Part shown: in pieces, positions 53,830-62,651 of the stretch
Layout: each line of letters opens with the position of its first letter
Position numbering within the stretch: the first letter of the stretch is position 1
Source: Aminobacter sp. J41
GTDB lineage: Bacteria > Pseudomonadota > Alphaproteobacteria > Rhizobiales > Rhizobiaceae
DNA length: 64,000 bases
Reading direction: 5' to 3'
Assembly: GCF_000526635.1 (NCBI RefSeq)
Contig: NZ_JAGL01000001.1
Coordinates: forward strand, 124,001-188,000
Program-made: the position numbers and the translations under genes
The notes under the pieces: model-generated
Seen by the model: the letters and a program-made list of their open reading frames with translations, nothing else
Told to the model about the DNA's origin: nothing
Database searches by the model: none

Positions 53830-54969
53830 TCAGTGCTGAGCGGCGGCGGCGCTCGTCGCGCCAAACAGCGAGGCAAACGAGCGGCTGACGCCTGTGTCGA
53901 CCGAGACCGTCGCGCTCATGCCGGTGCGCATCAGGAGTTCGGCTTCCGCCTCGGTCAGGCGCAGGCGCACCGGGATGCGCTGGGTGACCTTGACCCAGTT
54001 GCCGGTAGCGTTCTGCGCCGGCAGCAACGAAAACTCGGCGCCGGTGCCCGCGCCGATCGCCTCGACGACGGCCTTGAGCGGCTTGTCGGGGAAGGTGTCG
54101 AGCACGACCTCGGCCTCCTGGCCGACCTTCATGTTGGTGAGCTGCGTTTCCTTGAAGTTCGCCTCGATCCAGGTGTCATCGGTCTCAACGAGCGTGAACA
54201 GGCTGGTGCCGGCCGAAACATACTGGCCGAGCTTGACCGAAGCAGCCTGGGTGGTGACGCCGCTGGCCGGGGCCTTCACCGTCGTCTGCGACAGCTGGTA
54301 GGCGGCACGATCGCGCGCGGCGAGTGCCGCGAGCACCGACGGATGATCGTCGGTCGCGATCCCGGCATCCCCGCCGAGCGCGGCAAGCGCGCCGGTTACG
54401 CTTTCGACAGCGGCCTGATGCTCGTCGCGCGCCTTGTCGAGGTCGCGCTGAGCGGTATCGAGCGACGACTGGCTGCCGACGCCCTTGCCGTTCAGCGCGC
54501 GGGCGCGCTTCAATTCGGATTCGAGATAGGCGACTTCGGCCGCCTTGGCGCGCTCCTGCGCCAGCGCCTGGCTGTAGCCGGCGCGCAGCTGCTCGACGCC
54601 GATGCGTGCGGCGGCCAGCGCCGCGTCAGCCTGCTCGAGCGCGATGCGGTAGGGCTCGGGATCGACCTCGAACAGCACCTCGCCCGCCTTCACCTCCTGA
54701 TTGTCATGGACGTTGAGCGAGACGATGCGTCCGGGGATTTCCGAGGTGATGGTGATGCGCGCCTGCTTGAGGTTGGCGTTGTCGGTTTCCTGGTAGCGGC
54801 CGCCGGTGAGCCAGACGTAGCCGCCAGCAATGGCAAGCGCCAGCGGCACGGCAATCATTAGCGCGACACGCTTGCCGCCGCCCTTCTTCGGGCTGGCGGC
54901 CGGCGACAGCGGCGCGGCATTGGCGGGAGCAGCCTGCTCGGCTTCCACATTCTTTGCGGGGGCGTTCAT
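53830..54969 (-). CDS. emrA: HlyD family periplasmic adaptor (EmrA type)
   Basis: A membrane-fusion protein of 379 residues that links EmrB to an outer-membrane channel. A cytoplasmic N-terminus of about 32 residues leads to one transmembrane helix (ALMIAVPLALAIAGGYVWLT). This is followed by biotinyl-lipoyl-like halves (ITSEIPGRIVSLNVHDNQEV and ASGVTTQAASVKLGQYVSAG) around a coiled-coil hairpin (about 110-210). It is between the MarR regulator and emrB. Confidence 0.93.
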   Translation of the reverse strand: MNAPAKNVEAEQAAPANAAPLSPAASPKKGGGKRVALMIAVPLALAIAGGYVWLTGGRYQETDNANLKQARITITSEIPGRIVSLNVHDNQEVKAGEVLFEVDPEPYRIALEQADAALAAARIGVEQLRAGYSQALAQERAKAAEVAYLESELKRARALNGKGVGSQSSLDTAQRDLDKARDEHQAAVESVTGALAALGGDAGIATDDHPSVLAALAARDRAAYQLSQTTVKAPASGVTTQAASVKLGQYVSAGTSLFTLVETDDTWIEANFKETQLTNMKVGQEAEVVLDTFPDKPLKAVVEAIGAGTGAEFSLLPAQNATGNWVKVTQRIPVRLRLTEAEAELLMRTGMSATVSVDTGVSRSFASLFGATSAAAAQH

Positions 54970-54982
54970 GCGAGTGTTCTCT

Positions 54983-55423
54983 TCATCTTTGTATGGGTTC
55001 GGCGAGGTTCGCGACCACGACCCTCAGCCCGTGCAGCAGCGTATCGCGCTCAGCAGGGGCGAGCCCCGCCAGCGCTTCCTCATAGACATCGCCGGCGATC
55101 GCCTTCAGCCTGCCGAAGGCCTCGCGGGCCTTCTCCGTCGGGTAGATCGTGCGCACCCGCCGGTCGCTGGGGTCGAAGCGGCGCTCGACCCAGCCGCTGT
55201 CCTGCATCCGGTCGACCAGCCGGGAGACGCTGATCGGCTCGATCTCGAGCAGCTCGGCAAGCCGGGCCTGGGAAATTCCCTCTTCCTTAGCGACATGCAC
55301 CATCAGCCGGAACTGCGCCGCAGTAAGGCCCTCGCCTGCCGCCCGCGCCTCAAAACGCTTGGCGAGCAAACGGGATGCATCATGCAGGAGCATGCCCAGC
55401 CGGCTGTCATTTTCTGATTTCAT
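54983..55423 (-). CDS. MarR family regulator of the emrAB operon
   Basis: A 146-residue winged-helix repressor. SQARLAELLEIEPISVSRLV is the recognition helix region and RFDPSDRRVRTIYPT the wing. It is the first gene of the efflux operon, 13 bases from emrA, so it probably represses its own operon until a substrate binds. Two starts are possible, 55432 and 55423. The second is preferred because a -10-like TATAAT ends only 3 bases before the first. Confidence 0.88.
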   Translation of the reverse strand: MKSENDSRLGMLLHDASRLLAKRFEARAAGEGLTAAQFRLMVHVAKEEGISQARLAELLEIEPISVSRLVDRMQDSGWVERRFDPSDRRVRTIYPTEKAREAFGRLKAIAGDVYEEALAGLAPAERDTLLHGLRVVVANLAEPIQR

Positions 55424-55434
55424 AAGCAGCATAT

Positions 55435-55451
55435 ATTATAAGCAGGCTTAT
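55435..55451. promoter_or_regulatory. Palindrome and -10 element of the marR-emrAB operon
   Basis: ATAAGC-AG-GCTTAT (55438-55451) is a perfect inverted repeat overlapping a minus-strand TATAAT (55440-55435). This is a likely MarR operator. If the -10 is right, the transcript begins within a few bases of the 55423 start codon. Confidence 0.55.
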
Positions 55452-55735
55452 TAAGCAATGATCACGGCGAAATATTTTGACGTCGGGGAAGCCGCCGGTT
55501 GCGAGGTACCCGGCATGAGGTGGCTCAGTCTCCTCTGTTGGACAGATGTTCCAATTCACGGCGCCGTTTGAGCAATCGGTTTGGCCGGTGGACGCCTTGG
55601 TCGCCTTTTGGGGGACTCTTGCTCCTCGCATTCATGAGGGATCGCTGATAGACTACCTCTTATGAACCCCGCTGCCGGGACCTACACCCGGCGGACGACG
55701 CGGCTACTGGCCTTCCGGCCGAAAGGAGGATTTCG

Positions 55736-55963
55736 ATGTCTTCCCCGCAGCAACATCTCTCCCCCGACGACATGTCCATGATCGTGCGTGTTCACGCAGC
55801 GGTCTGTGAGGAACGGGGCCTCGCACCCAAAGGCGAAGAAGGCCTGCGTCTGGCAAGCCAGCTTGTGCACGAGTTTCAGCGCGGCGTAACCACGGAGCAG
55901 GATCTGATGGAGGCGTTCACCGGCCGCCGCATCATGATGCCGACGGAGTCACTGGGAACCTGA
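55736..55963 (+). CDS. Small conserved protein of unknown function
   Basis: A 75-residue, mostly helical, soluble protein (LSPDDMSMIVRVHAAVCEER, GLRLASQLVHEFQRG, EQDLMEAF). A strong AAAGGAGGA lies 6 bases before the ATG. It resembles small rhizobial proteins of unknown role that start with a DDxxxxxRV helix. A single Cys is at residue 24. It is a single gene. Confidence 0.72.
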   Translation: MSSPQQHLSPDDMSMIVRVHAAVCEERGLAPKGEEGLRLASQLVHEFQRGVTTEQDLMEAFTGRRIMMPTESLGT

Positions 55964-56288
55964 ACTGCCGCGCGCAGTGACAGCCGACACGACCGTCCGG
56001 TGACCAGGAAATTCTGCCGGACCTGCCTCCGGCGGAAAGGGGTCGGCTGGCCTGGTCCTGGCCTGCCATAGATGCTGCGTGCTCCCGAACGCACGACGAC
56101 CCACATCACCGGAGCGCGCTGCGCTTCTCCCTGTGTCAATTGTTGATGACTGGCGGCCTGTCGCCGCTTGCGGCAGACCTTGCGCTGCCGTTCCGTCTCT
56201 GGTCACCTATAGAAGGCGGAGATTGCCTTGATTCGGATACTTTCTGCCTCCATTCCGGGCGGGAAAACTGATTTGCTGGAGACTGGCG
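55964..56288. other. Intergenic region upstream of ftsZ2
   Basis: About 325 bases with no supported gene; minus-strand frames here are shadows. It should contain the ftsZ2 promoter, but no good -35/-10 pair or CtrA box is evident. GGAGA at 56278-56282 is the ftsZ2 ribosome site. Confidence 0.45.
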
Positions 56289-57287
56289 ATGGCTGCCAAC
56301 CCTAATATCGTTGAGCTGAAGCCCCGTATTACCGTGGTCGGCGTTGGCGGAGGCGGCGGCAACGCCGTCAACAACATGATCGCGCAGGGCCTCGAGGGCG
56401 TCGAGTTCATCGCCGCCAATACGGACGCGCAGGCTCTTGGCATGTCCAAGGCGCAGCACCTGATCCAGCTGGGAGCGCTGACCACCGAGGGTCTCGGTGC
56501 CGGTTCGCTGCCGGAAATCGGCTATGCGGCGGCGGAGGAATCGATCGGCGAGATCATGGACCGGCTGGCCGGCACGCATATGTGCTTCGTCACCGCCGGC
56601 ATGGGCGGCGGCACCGGCACGGGTGCGGCCCCGGTCATTGCGCACGCGGCTCGCCAGGCCGGCATCCTCACCGTCGCCGTCGTCACCAAGCCGTTCACCT
56701 TCGAGGGCACGCGCCGGATGCGCGCGGCCGAGGAAGGCATCGAGCGGCTGCGCCAGTGCGCCGACACCGTCATCGTCATTCCCAACCAGAACCTCTTCCG
56801 CGTCGCCAATGCGCAGACCACCTTTGCCGACGCCTTCGCGATGGCCGACCGGGTGCTCTATTCGGGGGTGCGCTGCATTACCGACCTCATCGTCAAGGAA
56901 GGCCTGATCAATCTCGACTTCGCGGACGTCCGCTCCGTGATGCGCGACATGGGCCGGGCGATGATGGGCACGGGCGAGGCGAGCGGCGCGGGCCGCGCCA
57001 TGGCCGCCGCCGAAGCTGCAATCGCCAACCCGCTGCTTGACGAAGCCTCGATGGGCGGCGCGCGCGGCGTGCTGGTCTCGATCTCGGGTGGTCCGGACAT
57101 GACGCTGTTCGAAGTCGACGAGGCGGCTACCCGCATCCGTGAGGAAGTCGATGCCGAGGCCGACATCATCGTCGGCGCGATCTTCGACAAATCGCTCGAG
57201 GGGACGTTCAAGGTGTCGGTGGTGGCCACGGGCCTGCGCACCGTCAACGAGCGCACCATCGCCCAGCCGCAGCAGCGCACCGCCTGA
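56289..57287 (+). CDS. ftsZ2: Tail-less FtsZ paralogue (FtsZ2 type)
   Basis: A 332-residue tubulin-like GTPase. The N-terminal GTP-binding domain has [13 protein letters not shown], the tubulin signature [13 protein letters not shown], and the T7-loop NLDFAD catalytic for the neighbouring subunit, so GTPase activity is expected. The protein ends just after the second domain (VVATGL...RTA). It lacks the long linker and the conserved C-terminal peptide that binds FtsA and ZipA in true FtsZ. This matches FtsZ2 of Sinorhizobium. It is not in a dcw cluster, so it is not the main division gene. Confidence 0.93.
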   Translation: MAANPNIVELKPRITVVGVGGGGGNAVNNMIAQGLEGVEFIAANTDAQALGMSKAQHLIQLGALTTEGLGAGSLPEIGYAAAEESIGEIMDRLAGTHMCFVTAGMGGGTGTGAAPVIAHAARQAGILTVAVVTKPFTFEGTRRMRAAEEGIERLRQCADTVIVIPNQNLFRVANAQTTFADAFAMADRVLYSGVRCITDLIVKEGLINLDFADVRSVMRDMGRAMMGTGEASGAGRAMAAAEAAIANPLLDEASMGGARGVLVSISGGPDMTLFEVDEAATRIREEVDAEADIIVGAIFDKSLEGTFKVSVVATGLRTVNERTIAQPQQRTA

Positions 57288-57306
57288 CGGTTTCCGTCGG
57301 GCTTTC
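57283..57306 (+). terminator. Possible terminator overlapping the ftsZ2 stop
   Basis: Eight-base arms CCTGACGG/CCGTCGGG (one wobble) with a TTT loop, then CTTTC. The T-tract is weak, so this is tentative. Confidence 0.4.
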
Positions 57307-57311
57307 GCCGC

Positions 57312-57647
57312 TCACACGCATGCCGACAGGAAGAACACCGCCGCGAAGTTGAAGATGCTCGCGCCAAGGGCCGCCAGTGCGGCCCAATAAGCGGCGCGGG
57401 CAAGAAAGCGTTGCCCATGCGCGCGCAGCGCCATCACGAGGAAGATGATGGCGGCGAGGTGGACGGCGAGGATCGCGACGAGCTGCAGCCGCTGCAGCGT
57501 GATCGGACCCAGGACCTCCACCTGCTGCCAGCCAAAGGCGCACCCCACCGACAGCATCGAATAGAGCGCAACGAAGGCGGCCGCCCAGATGGTGAAGCCG
57601 GCGCCGAGTAGCAGCGGGTTGCGCGCGTGAATGGCCCACACGTTCAT
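57312..57647 (-). CDS. Small membrane protein of the oxidase operon
   Basis: A 111-residue protein with three hydrophobic helices (GFTIWAAAFVALYSMLSVG, LQLVAILAVHLAAIIFLVMA, AAYWAALAALGASIFNFAAV). The ATG overlaps the coxA stop by 4 bases, so it is translationally coupled and is probably an accessory or assembly subunit of the oxidase. No family is recognised. Confidence 0.8.
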   Translation of the reverse strand: MNVWAIHARNPLLLGAGFTIWAAAFVALYSMLSVGCAFGWQQVEVLGPITLQRLQLVAILAVHLAAIIFLVMALRAHGQRFLARAAYWAALAALGASIFNFAAVFFLSACV

Positions 57648-60172
57648 GGCCGCGCTCCTTCTGCCGGGGCGGAGGCCAGGAAGGCGAGAAGGAAGGTAGC
57701 GGCGAGCGAGACGAGGCCCGTGACGGCGGCATAGTCGTGCCAGATCCGGGCAATGCGCAGGTCAAGGCTGCGCAGGGCGGACAGGTAGCCGCCGTGCCAG
57801 CGCCAGAAGCCGTGCATCGCGAAGATCGCGCCGATGCCGGCGTGGATCGCCGCATAAACGAGGATCGCAAGGCTGGTTGCCTGATGGGCGTGCGAGGTTG
57901 GAGCCGGGATCTGCGCAGCCATCAGCAGGAAGAGGAAGGCGGCGGCGAGTTGGGTTGCGCCGACGAGGCCGAGCCAGAGCGGCACGGGTCCCCTCTCCTG
58001 CAGCGCCCTGACCGCGAGACGACCCGACACGGCCGCAGCACCGATCATCAGCGCGGCGAAGAGGGCAAGGACGACCGAAGGCCGCGCCACTAACGCCGGC
58101 GGCCATTGCGGCGCGACCAGCCAGAGGAACAGGCCGCCGAACAGAAGCGAGGCGAACATCGTCGCATCGGCCGCGCAGGCGAGCACCATCGCCCACCAGG
58201 AGGGCGGACGTTCCGCTTGCCAGTGCAGCGGCAGGACAAGGCCATTGCCGGCGGCAAGCTCCTCGCAGTCGCGGCGCGCGCCCATGCCGTGGCTCCAGGC
58301 AAGCAGCGAGGCGAAGACGAGCGCGAGAACCACCAGCGACAGCCAGTAGAACTTGAACAGCAGGCAGAGCACGAAGAAGAGGGTGAGAACGCCACTGATG
58401 AGCGGCTTGAAGGTGCGGTTCGGCAGGATGACGATTTCGCTCGGCGCTCCGGTTGCCATGTCGACGCCAAGCGTTTCCATCCAGCCGTTGCGGGCGTGGC
58501 CGAGATAGCCGTCGCCGGAAGAAAGCTCAGCCCCCAGCGTATCGGGATCGAGACGGTCGGCGCGGTCGTCGATGTGCGGCAGCGAGGCAAAGGCGTAAGC
58601 GGGTGGCGGGGTCGGCATCGCCCATTCCAGCGTGCGCGCGCCCCAGGGATTTCGGGGGGCAGCGGTGCCGAAGCGCACCTGGAGCACCAGGTCGACGACG
58701 AACAGGGCAAAGCCCGCCGCCATGACGAACCCGCCAACGGAGGAAAGAAGGTTCAGCCAATCCCACCCGGCTTCGGCGGGATAGACGTCGACACGGCGGG
58801 GCATGCCTCGCAGGCCAGTGAGGTGCATCAGGAAGAACGTCAGGTTGAAGCCGCCAAAGATCAGCCAGAAGGCCGGGACCGACAGCTTGTGGTCGCTGAC
58901 GCGGCCGGTGAAGTGCGGCAGCCAGTAATAAGTCGCGGCCATCATCGGGAAGACGAAGCCACCGACCAGCACGTAATGCAGATGCGCGACGACGAAGTGG
59001 GTGTCGTGCGCCTGCCAGTTGAAGGGCACCATGGCGAGCATGACGCCGGTGAGCCCGCCCAGCACGAAGATGAACAGGAAGCCGCCGAGATAGAGCATCG
59101 GCACGTCCCAGCGCGGGCGGCGGCCTTCGGCCAATGTGGCGATCCAGGCGAAGATCTGCACGCCGGTGGGGATGGCGACGAGGCCGCTCGCAGCCGAGAA
59201 GAAAGCGAGCGCGAGGTGCGGGATGCCCACCGTGAACATGTGGTGGACCCACAGGCCGAACGAGAGAAAGGCCACCGCCACCACAGCGACGACGACGGCG
59301 GTGTAGCCGACGAGCTCGTGGCGGGCGAAGGTCGGGATCATCATAGAGATCGCGCCGGCGGCGGGCAGGAAGATGATGTAGACCTCCGGGTGGCCGAACA
59401 GCCAGAACAGGTGCTGCCAGAGCAGCGAATCCCCTCCCCTCACCGGATCGAAGAACGGCAGGCCGAAGGCGCGCTCGAGCTCGAGCAGGATCGAGCCGAG
59501 GATCAGCGGCGGAAAGCCGAACAGCATCATCAACGCGGTGATGAGCAGGTACCAGGCCATGATCGGCATGCGCTCGAGGCTCATGCCGGGCGCGCGCAGC
59601 CGCAGGATGGTGACAATGATCTCGATGGCGGCAGACACCGCGGAAATCTCGACGAAGGTGATGCCGAGCAGCCAGATGTCGTTGTTGATGCCGGGCGAAT
59701 AGACCGACGAAGAGAGCGGCGTGTACATGAACCAGCCGCTTTCGGGCGCAACGCCCAGAAGCAGGGCGACGATCAGGATGGAGCCGCCGAAGAGGTAGCA
59801 CCAGAAGCCGTAGGCCGAGAGGCGCGGAAAGGCGAGATCGCGCGCGCCGAGGATTTTTGGCAGCAGGTACATCGCGAAACCCTCGAACAGCGGGATCGCG
59901 AACAGAAACATCATCACCGTGCCGTGCATGGTGAAGAATTGCGAGTAACGCTCAGGGCCGACGAAGGCGGTCGAGGAGGTGGCGAGCTGGACGCGGATCA
60001 GCATCGCCAGAAGGCCGCCGATCGCGAAGAAGACGAAGGCGGTCAGGATGAAGCGTTTGCCGACGATGGTGTGGTTGACCGCCGACAGCTGCGCGATGCC
60101 GGGAGGCGTCTCCCAGATTGCCGAGAGCTCCTTGTGAAGACGGATCGGCTCAGGCTTCTGGCGGGCCTTCAT
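57644..60172 (-). CDS. ctaD: Cytochrome c oxidase subunit I-III fusion
   Basis: An 842-residue inner-membrane protein. Residues 1 to about 540 are subunit I with haem ligands His83 and His399, haem a3 ligand His397, and the CuB site His261 (GHPEVY, with Tyr265 cross-link) and His310-His311. The rest, from about 610, is a subunit III-like helical bundle. D-channel Asp112 (GARDLAFPR) and Glu263 are kept. The K-channel Lys position is Gln339 (PTGVQIF). Fusion and neighbours resemble rhizobial alternative oxidases (CoxMNOP type). It overlaps coxB by 4 bases. Confidence 0.92.
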   Translation of the reverse strand: MKARQKPEPIRLHKELSAIWETPPGIAQLSAVNHTIVGKRFILTAFVFFAIGGLLAMLIRVQLATSSTAFVGPERYSQFFTMHGTVMMFLFAIPLFEGFAMYLLPKILGARDLAFPRLSAYGFWCYLFGGSILIVALLLGVAPESGWFMYTPLSSSVYSPGINNDIWLLGITFVEISAVSAAIEIIVTILRLRAPGMSLERMPIMAWYLLITALMMLFGFPPLILGSILLELERAFGLPFFDPVRGGDSLLWQHLFWLFGHPEVYIIFLPAAGAISMMIPTFARHELVGYTAVVVAVVAVAFLSFGLWVHHMFTVGIPHLALAFFSAASGLVAIPTGVQIFAWIATLAEGRRPRWDVPMLYLGGFLFIFVLGGLTGVMLAMVPFNWQAHDTHFVVAHLHYVLVGGFVFPMMAATYYWLPHFTGRVSDHKLSVPAFWLIFGGFNLTFFLMHLTGLRGMPRRVDVYPAEAGWDWLNLLSSVGGFVMAAGFALFVVDLVLQVRFGTAAPRNPWGARTLEWAMPTPPPAYAFASLPHIDDRADRLDPDTLGAELSSGDGYLGHARNGWMETLGVDMATGAPSEIVILPNRTFKPLISGVLTLFFVLCLLFKFYWLSLVVLALVFASLLAWSHGMGARRDCEELAAGNGLVLPLHWQAERPPSWWAMVLACAADATMFASLLFGGLFLWLVAPQWPPALVARPSVVLALFAALMIGAAAVSGRLAVRALQERGPVPLWLGLVGATQLAAAFLFLLMAAQIPAPTSHAHQATSLAILVYAAIHAGIGAIFAMHGFWRWHGGYLSALRSLDLRIARIWHDYAAVTGLVSLAATFLLAFLASAPAEGARP

Positions 60173-60915
60173 CGGCGAGCCTCCGCCAGTCCGGAAGACA
60201 GGGCGTCGAATTCAGCACGCGGCAGCGCCTCGACCGTGAAGGGCATGACGGCGTGGCCCGAACCGCAATATTCGGCGCAGACGCCGCCATAGGTTCCGGG
60301 CCGGTCGGCGCGCAGGCGGATGACGTTTCGGTGGCCCGGGATGGCGTCGAGCTTGCCGCCAAGGCGCGGGATCCAGAAGCCGTGGATCACATCGGCGCTC
60401 TCAAGCACGAAGTCGACATCCTCGCCCGCCGGCATGCGGACATGGCCGGAGGTGACCGAGCCGTCGGGATAGCGGAAATCCCAGACCCACTGGCGCGCAG
60501 TGACCTCGATGCGCAGCGGCATGTCGGGGCGCGGGGCGGCAAGCAGCCGCTCGCCGAGCGCGAATGCCGCGATGACGAGCATCGTGAGGATCAGGGACGG
60601 GACGATGAGCCCGCCCCAGAGGATCGTGCGCTTCGGGCCTAAGCTGGCGATAGCGCGCGGGCGGAGCATGGCGAGCGCGCCGAGCGCCAGGACAACGACG
60701 AAGATGAGGGCTGCGCCAAAGAACATTGCCCACCAGAGGGTGGCGGTGCTGCTGGCTGACGGACCTTCGGGTTCGAGTGCTGAGAGCGGACCGCCGCAAG
60801 CGGCGAGAAGGGGAAGCGGCGCGAAAAGTGCGGCGCTTCGGAACCATGCGGGGCGCGGCGCGCTTTCAGCTCGCAAGGGAGGATCTTCATGAGCGAGACC
60901 GACACGCAAGGGCAT
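60169..60915 (-). CDS. ctaC: Cytochrome c oxidase subunit II
   Basis: A membrane-anchored CuA subunit of about 248 residues. A lipobox (LPLLAACGG) suggests lipidation, then two transmembrane helices and a cupredoxin domain. The CuA site is complete: His in ADVIHGFW, then CAEYCGSGHAVM. It is therefore a cytochrome c, not quinol, oxidase. The start is uncertain: the ATG at 60915 overlaps the divergent DUF2231 gene by 27 bases, and a downstream non-ATG start is possible. It is the first gene of the oxidase operon. Confidence 0.9.
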   Translation of the reverse strand: MPLRVGLAHEDPPLRAESAPRPAWFRSAALFAPLPLLAACGGPLSALEPEGPSASSTATLWWAMFFGAALIFVVVLALGALAMLRPRAIASLGPKRTILWGGLIVPSLILTMLVIAAFALGERLLAAPRPDMPLRIEVTARQWVWDFRYPDGSVTSGHVRMPAGEDVDFVLESADVIHGFWIPRLGGKLDAIPGHRNVIRLRADRPGTYGGVCAEYCGSGHAVMPFTVEALPRAEFDALSSGLAEARR

Positions 60916-61392
60916 AATCCCGTCATCGAGAAGGTTGCCGACAAGCCGGTCGAATCGGCGGTCGCGGTGGCCGGACATCCGCTGCATGCGATGAGCGTTC
61001 ACTTCCCGATTGCTTTCGTGATCGCGGCGCTTGGCTGCGACGTGTTCTACTGGTGGACGGCCGACCCGTTCTGGTTGCGCGCCGGCATCTGGGCGGCGGG
61101 CTTCGCCTTCGCGGCTGGCGTTGCCGCCGGGTCGATCGGAACGGCAGAGCTCCTGATGGTACCCGGCATCCGCGCGCGAGTGGCGAGCTGGACGCATGCC
61201 GTTGCCGCGATGATGCTGATCTCGGTTGCCGGTCTCAACTGGGGAATCCGGCTGGCCGATCCGAACGTCGTCCTGCCGCACGGGCTGATGCTCTCGGTGC
61301 TGGCGAGCATCTTCACCGGGCTGGCGGGCTGGCATGGCGGCAAGCTGGTGTTCGATCACGGCATCGGCCTCATCATCTCGGAAAAGGATTGA
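60889..61392 (+). CDS. DUF2231 family membrane protein
   Basis: A 167-residue protein with four hydrophobic helices. HPLHAMSVHFPIAFVIAALGC opens the domain and its two His residues recur in the family, with a further GWHGGKLVFDHGIG near the C-terminus. Such proteins often accompany oxidases or haem and copper proteins, but their role is unknown. AAGGGAGGA precedes the ATG. It is divergent from coxB with overlapping 5' ends, and its 3' end overlaps the CopD gene by 20 bases. Confidence 0.85.
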   Translation: MSETDTQGHNPVIEKVADKPVESAVAVAGHPLHAMSVHFPIAFVIAALGCDVFYWWTADPFWLRAGIWAAGFAFAAGVAAGSIGTAELLMVPGIRARVASWTHAVAAMMLISVAGLNWGIRLADPNVVLPHGLMLSVLASIFTGLAGWHGGKLVFDHGIGLIISEKD

Positions 61393-61867
61393 GGCTGGCG
61401 GCCAGCCGCTTCAGCCCGCCGGGCTGGTTCAAGACTTCCGGGGTCAGGTTCGGCAGGTCAGGCTTTGCGAGCACCACGACGAGGATTGCGCCGACAACGG
61501 CGACCGTGAGCGTGGTCGCGGCGGCAAAGCGCCAGACCGGATAGGTGCGGCCGTCATCGAACAGGCGGATGATGACGAGGCCGGTGAAGATGTGAATCAT
61601 CACCAGCGCGCCGACGAAGGCGAGCTTCAGCGAAAACCACGCCTCGAACGGCTCGCGCACGAAGATGAGCGCCGTGCCGCTGCCGACCGCAACAAAGGCG
61701 GCAGGCGAGATGATCACGACGTAGAAGAAGCGTACCAGCGCCTGCAGGCGATGCTTCGACGGCTCATCCGGCACATGCGCGCGCTGGACGTAGAGGCCAG
61801 GCAGGCAGATGAGCCCGGCACTCCAGATCGCGATCGCGGCAAAGTGGAGAAGTTTCAGCCAGATCAT
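61373..61867 (-). CDS. CopD-domain membrane protein
   Basis: A 164-residue inner-membrane protein with four helices and an N-terminal WLKLLHFAAIAIWSAGLICLPGL helix bearing a conserved His. The family includes the copper importer CopD and haem-binding relatives. Copper supply for the oxidase is plausible from context. Its ATG overlaps the ctaG stop by 4 bases. Confidence 0.85.
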   Translation of the reverse strand: MIWLKLLHFAAIAIWSAGLICLPGLYVQRAHVPDEPSKHRLQALVRFFYVVIISPAAFVAVGSGTALIFVREPFEAWFSLKLAFVGALVMIHIFTGLVIIRLFDDGRTYPVWRFAAATTLTVAVVGAILVVVLAKPDLPNLTPEVLNQPGGLKRLAASLNPFPR

Positions 61868-62592
61868 CGAAGCGCCGGCGCCGATGGACGTTCAAGCCGG
61901 CGCGCGACGAGCAGCGCCGCGACGAGGAGGTAGGGAAGAGCGGCCGGGACCCACATGATAAGGCCGCCAAGCTGCTGGTCGGCAAGCGGCGTCAGCCCGA
62001 AGGGAAGCGTCGTCGTGAAGTGCGGTGCGTAGAGGGACTCGCGCGCAAAGGTCAGCAGCGCACCGAGCATGCCCATCTGCACGCCAGTGGCGAGAAGCGC
62101 GAGGAGCGCGGAGCCGAGTGACGTTCCGGGCGCCTGGACGCGCTGCCAGAGGAGGAACGCTGTGCCGAGGAGGCTCAGCTGCATCGTCCAGTAAGGCAGC
62201 GGGGAAGCGATCGCGACCTCGTAGGCGGGCGGAGCATGCCAGAACCAGAGCACCAGCGCGTGGAGCGCGGCGAGCAGCGAAAGCGGCGGGCGCTCACGGA
62301 TGCGCTGAATTGGGAAGGCCAACGCCAGGAGCGGCGCGACAACCGCGACCAGAAGGACATGGTGGGCAACGCGCGCCGAAAACAGCGCCACCGTCAGCGC
62401 GCAGAGCGGCGACAGGAATAGCGCGAGGAAAAGAAGAAGCGCCAGGCTTAGCGGCAGCGGACGCGAAGGACCGGAACGGCGGACGAAGAGGACGAGGACG
62501 GCGGCGGAGGCAGCAATGGCGATGGCGTCCGCGTTCCAGGCAGCCAACAGCTGCTGCGGTTCGGGTGCCGGTCCGCAATAGGCCTGCGCCAT
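61864..62592 (-). CDS. ctaG: Cytochrome c oxidase assembly protein, caa3_CtaG family
   Basis: A 242-residue membrane protein with about seven helices. His-bearing segments (ARVAHHVLLVAVVAPLLALA, LHALVLWFWHAPPAYE) match the Bacillus-type CtaG family, which is unrelated to Cox11 and is needed for caa3 oxidase assembly, probably in copper insertion at CuB. GGGAGAGG precedes the ATG at 62592. It is co-transcribed with the CopD gene. Confidence 0.88.
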   Translation of the reverse strand: MAQAYCGPAPEPQQLLAAWNADAIAIAASAAVLVLFVRRSGPSRPLPLSLALLLFLALFLSPLCALTVALFSARVAHHVLLVAVVAPLLALAFPIQRIRERPPLSLLAALHALVLWFWHAPPAYEVAIASPLPYWTMQLSLLGTAFLLWQRVQAPGTSLGSALLALLATGVQMGMLGALLTFARESLYAPHFTTTLPFGLTPLADQQLGGLIMWVPAALPYLLVAALLVARRLERPSAPALR

Positions 62593-62651
62593 GAATGCCT
62601 CTCCCTCGATGATGATCCGCAATGCGGGAGACGGCGATATGTTCCGCGCGG

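Noticed and set aside
58106-60292. 728-codon plus-strand frame opposite the oxidase fusion
   Set aside because: Antisense shadow rich in Glu, Arg, Asp and His with no domain.
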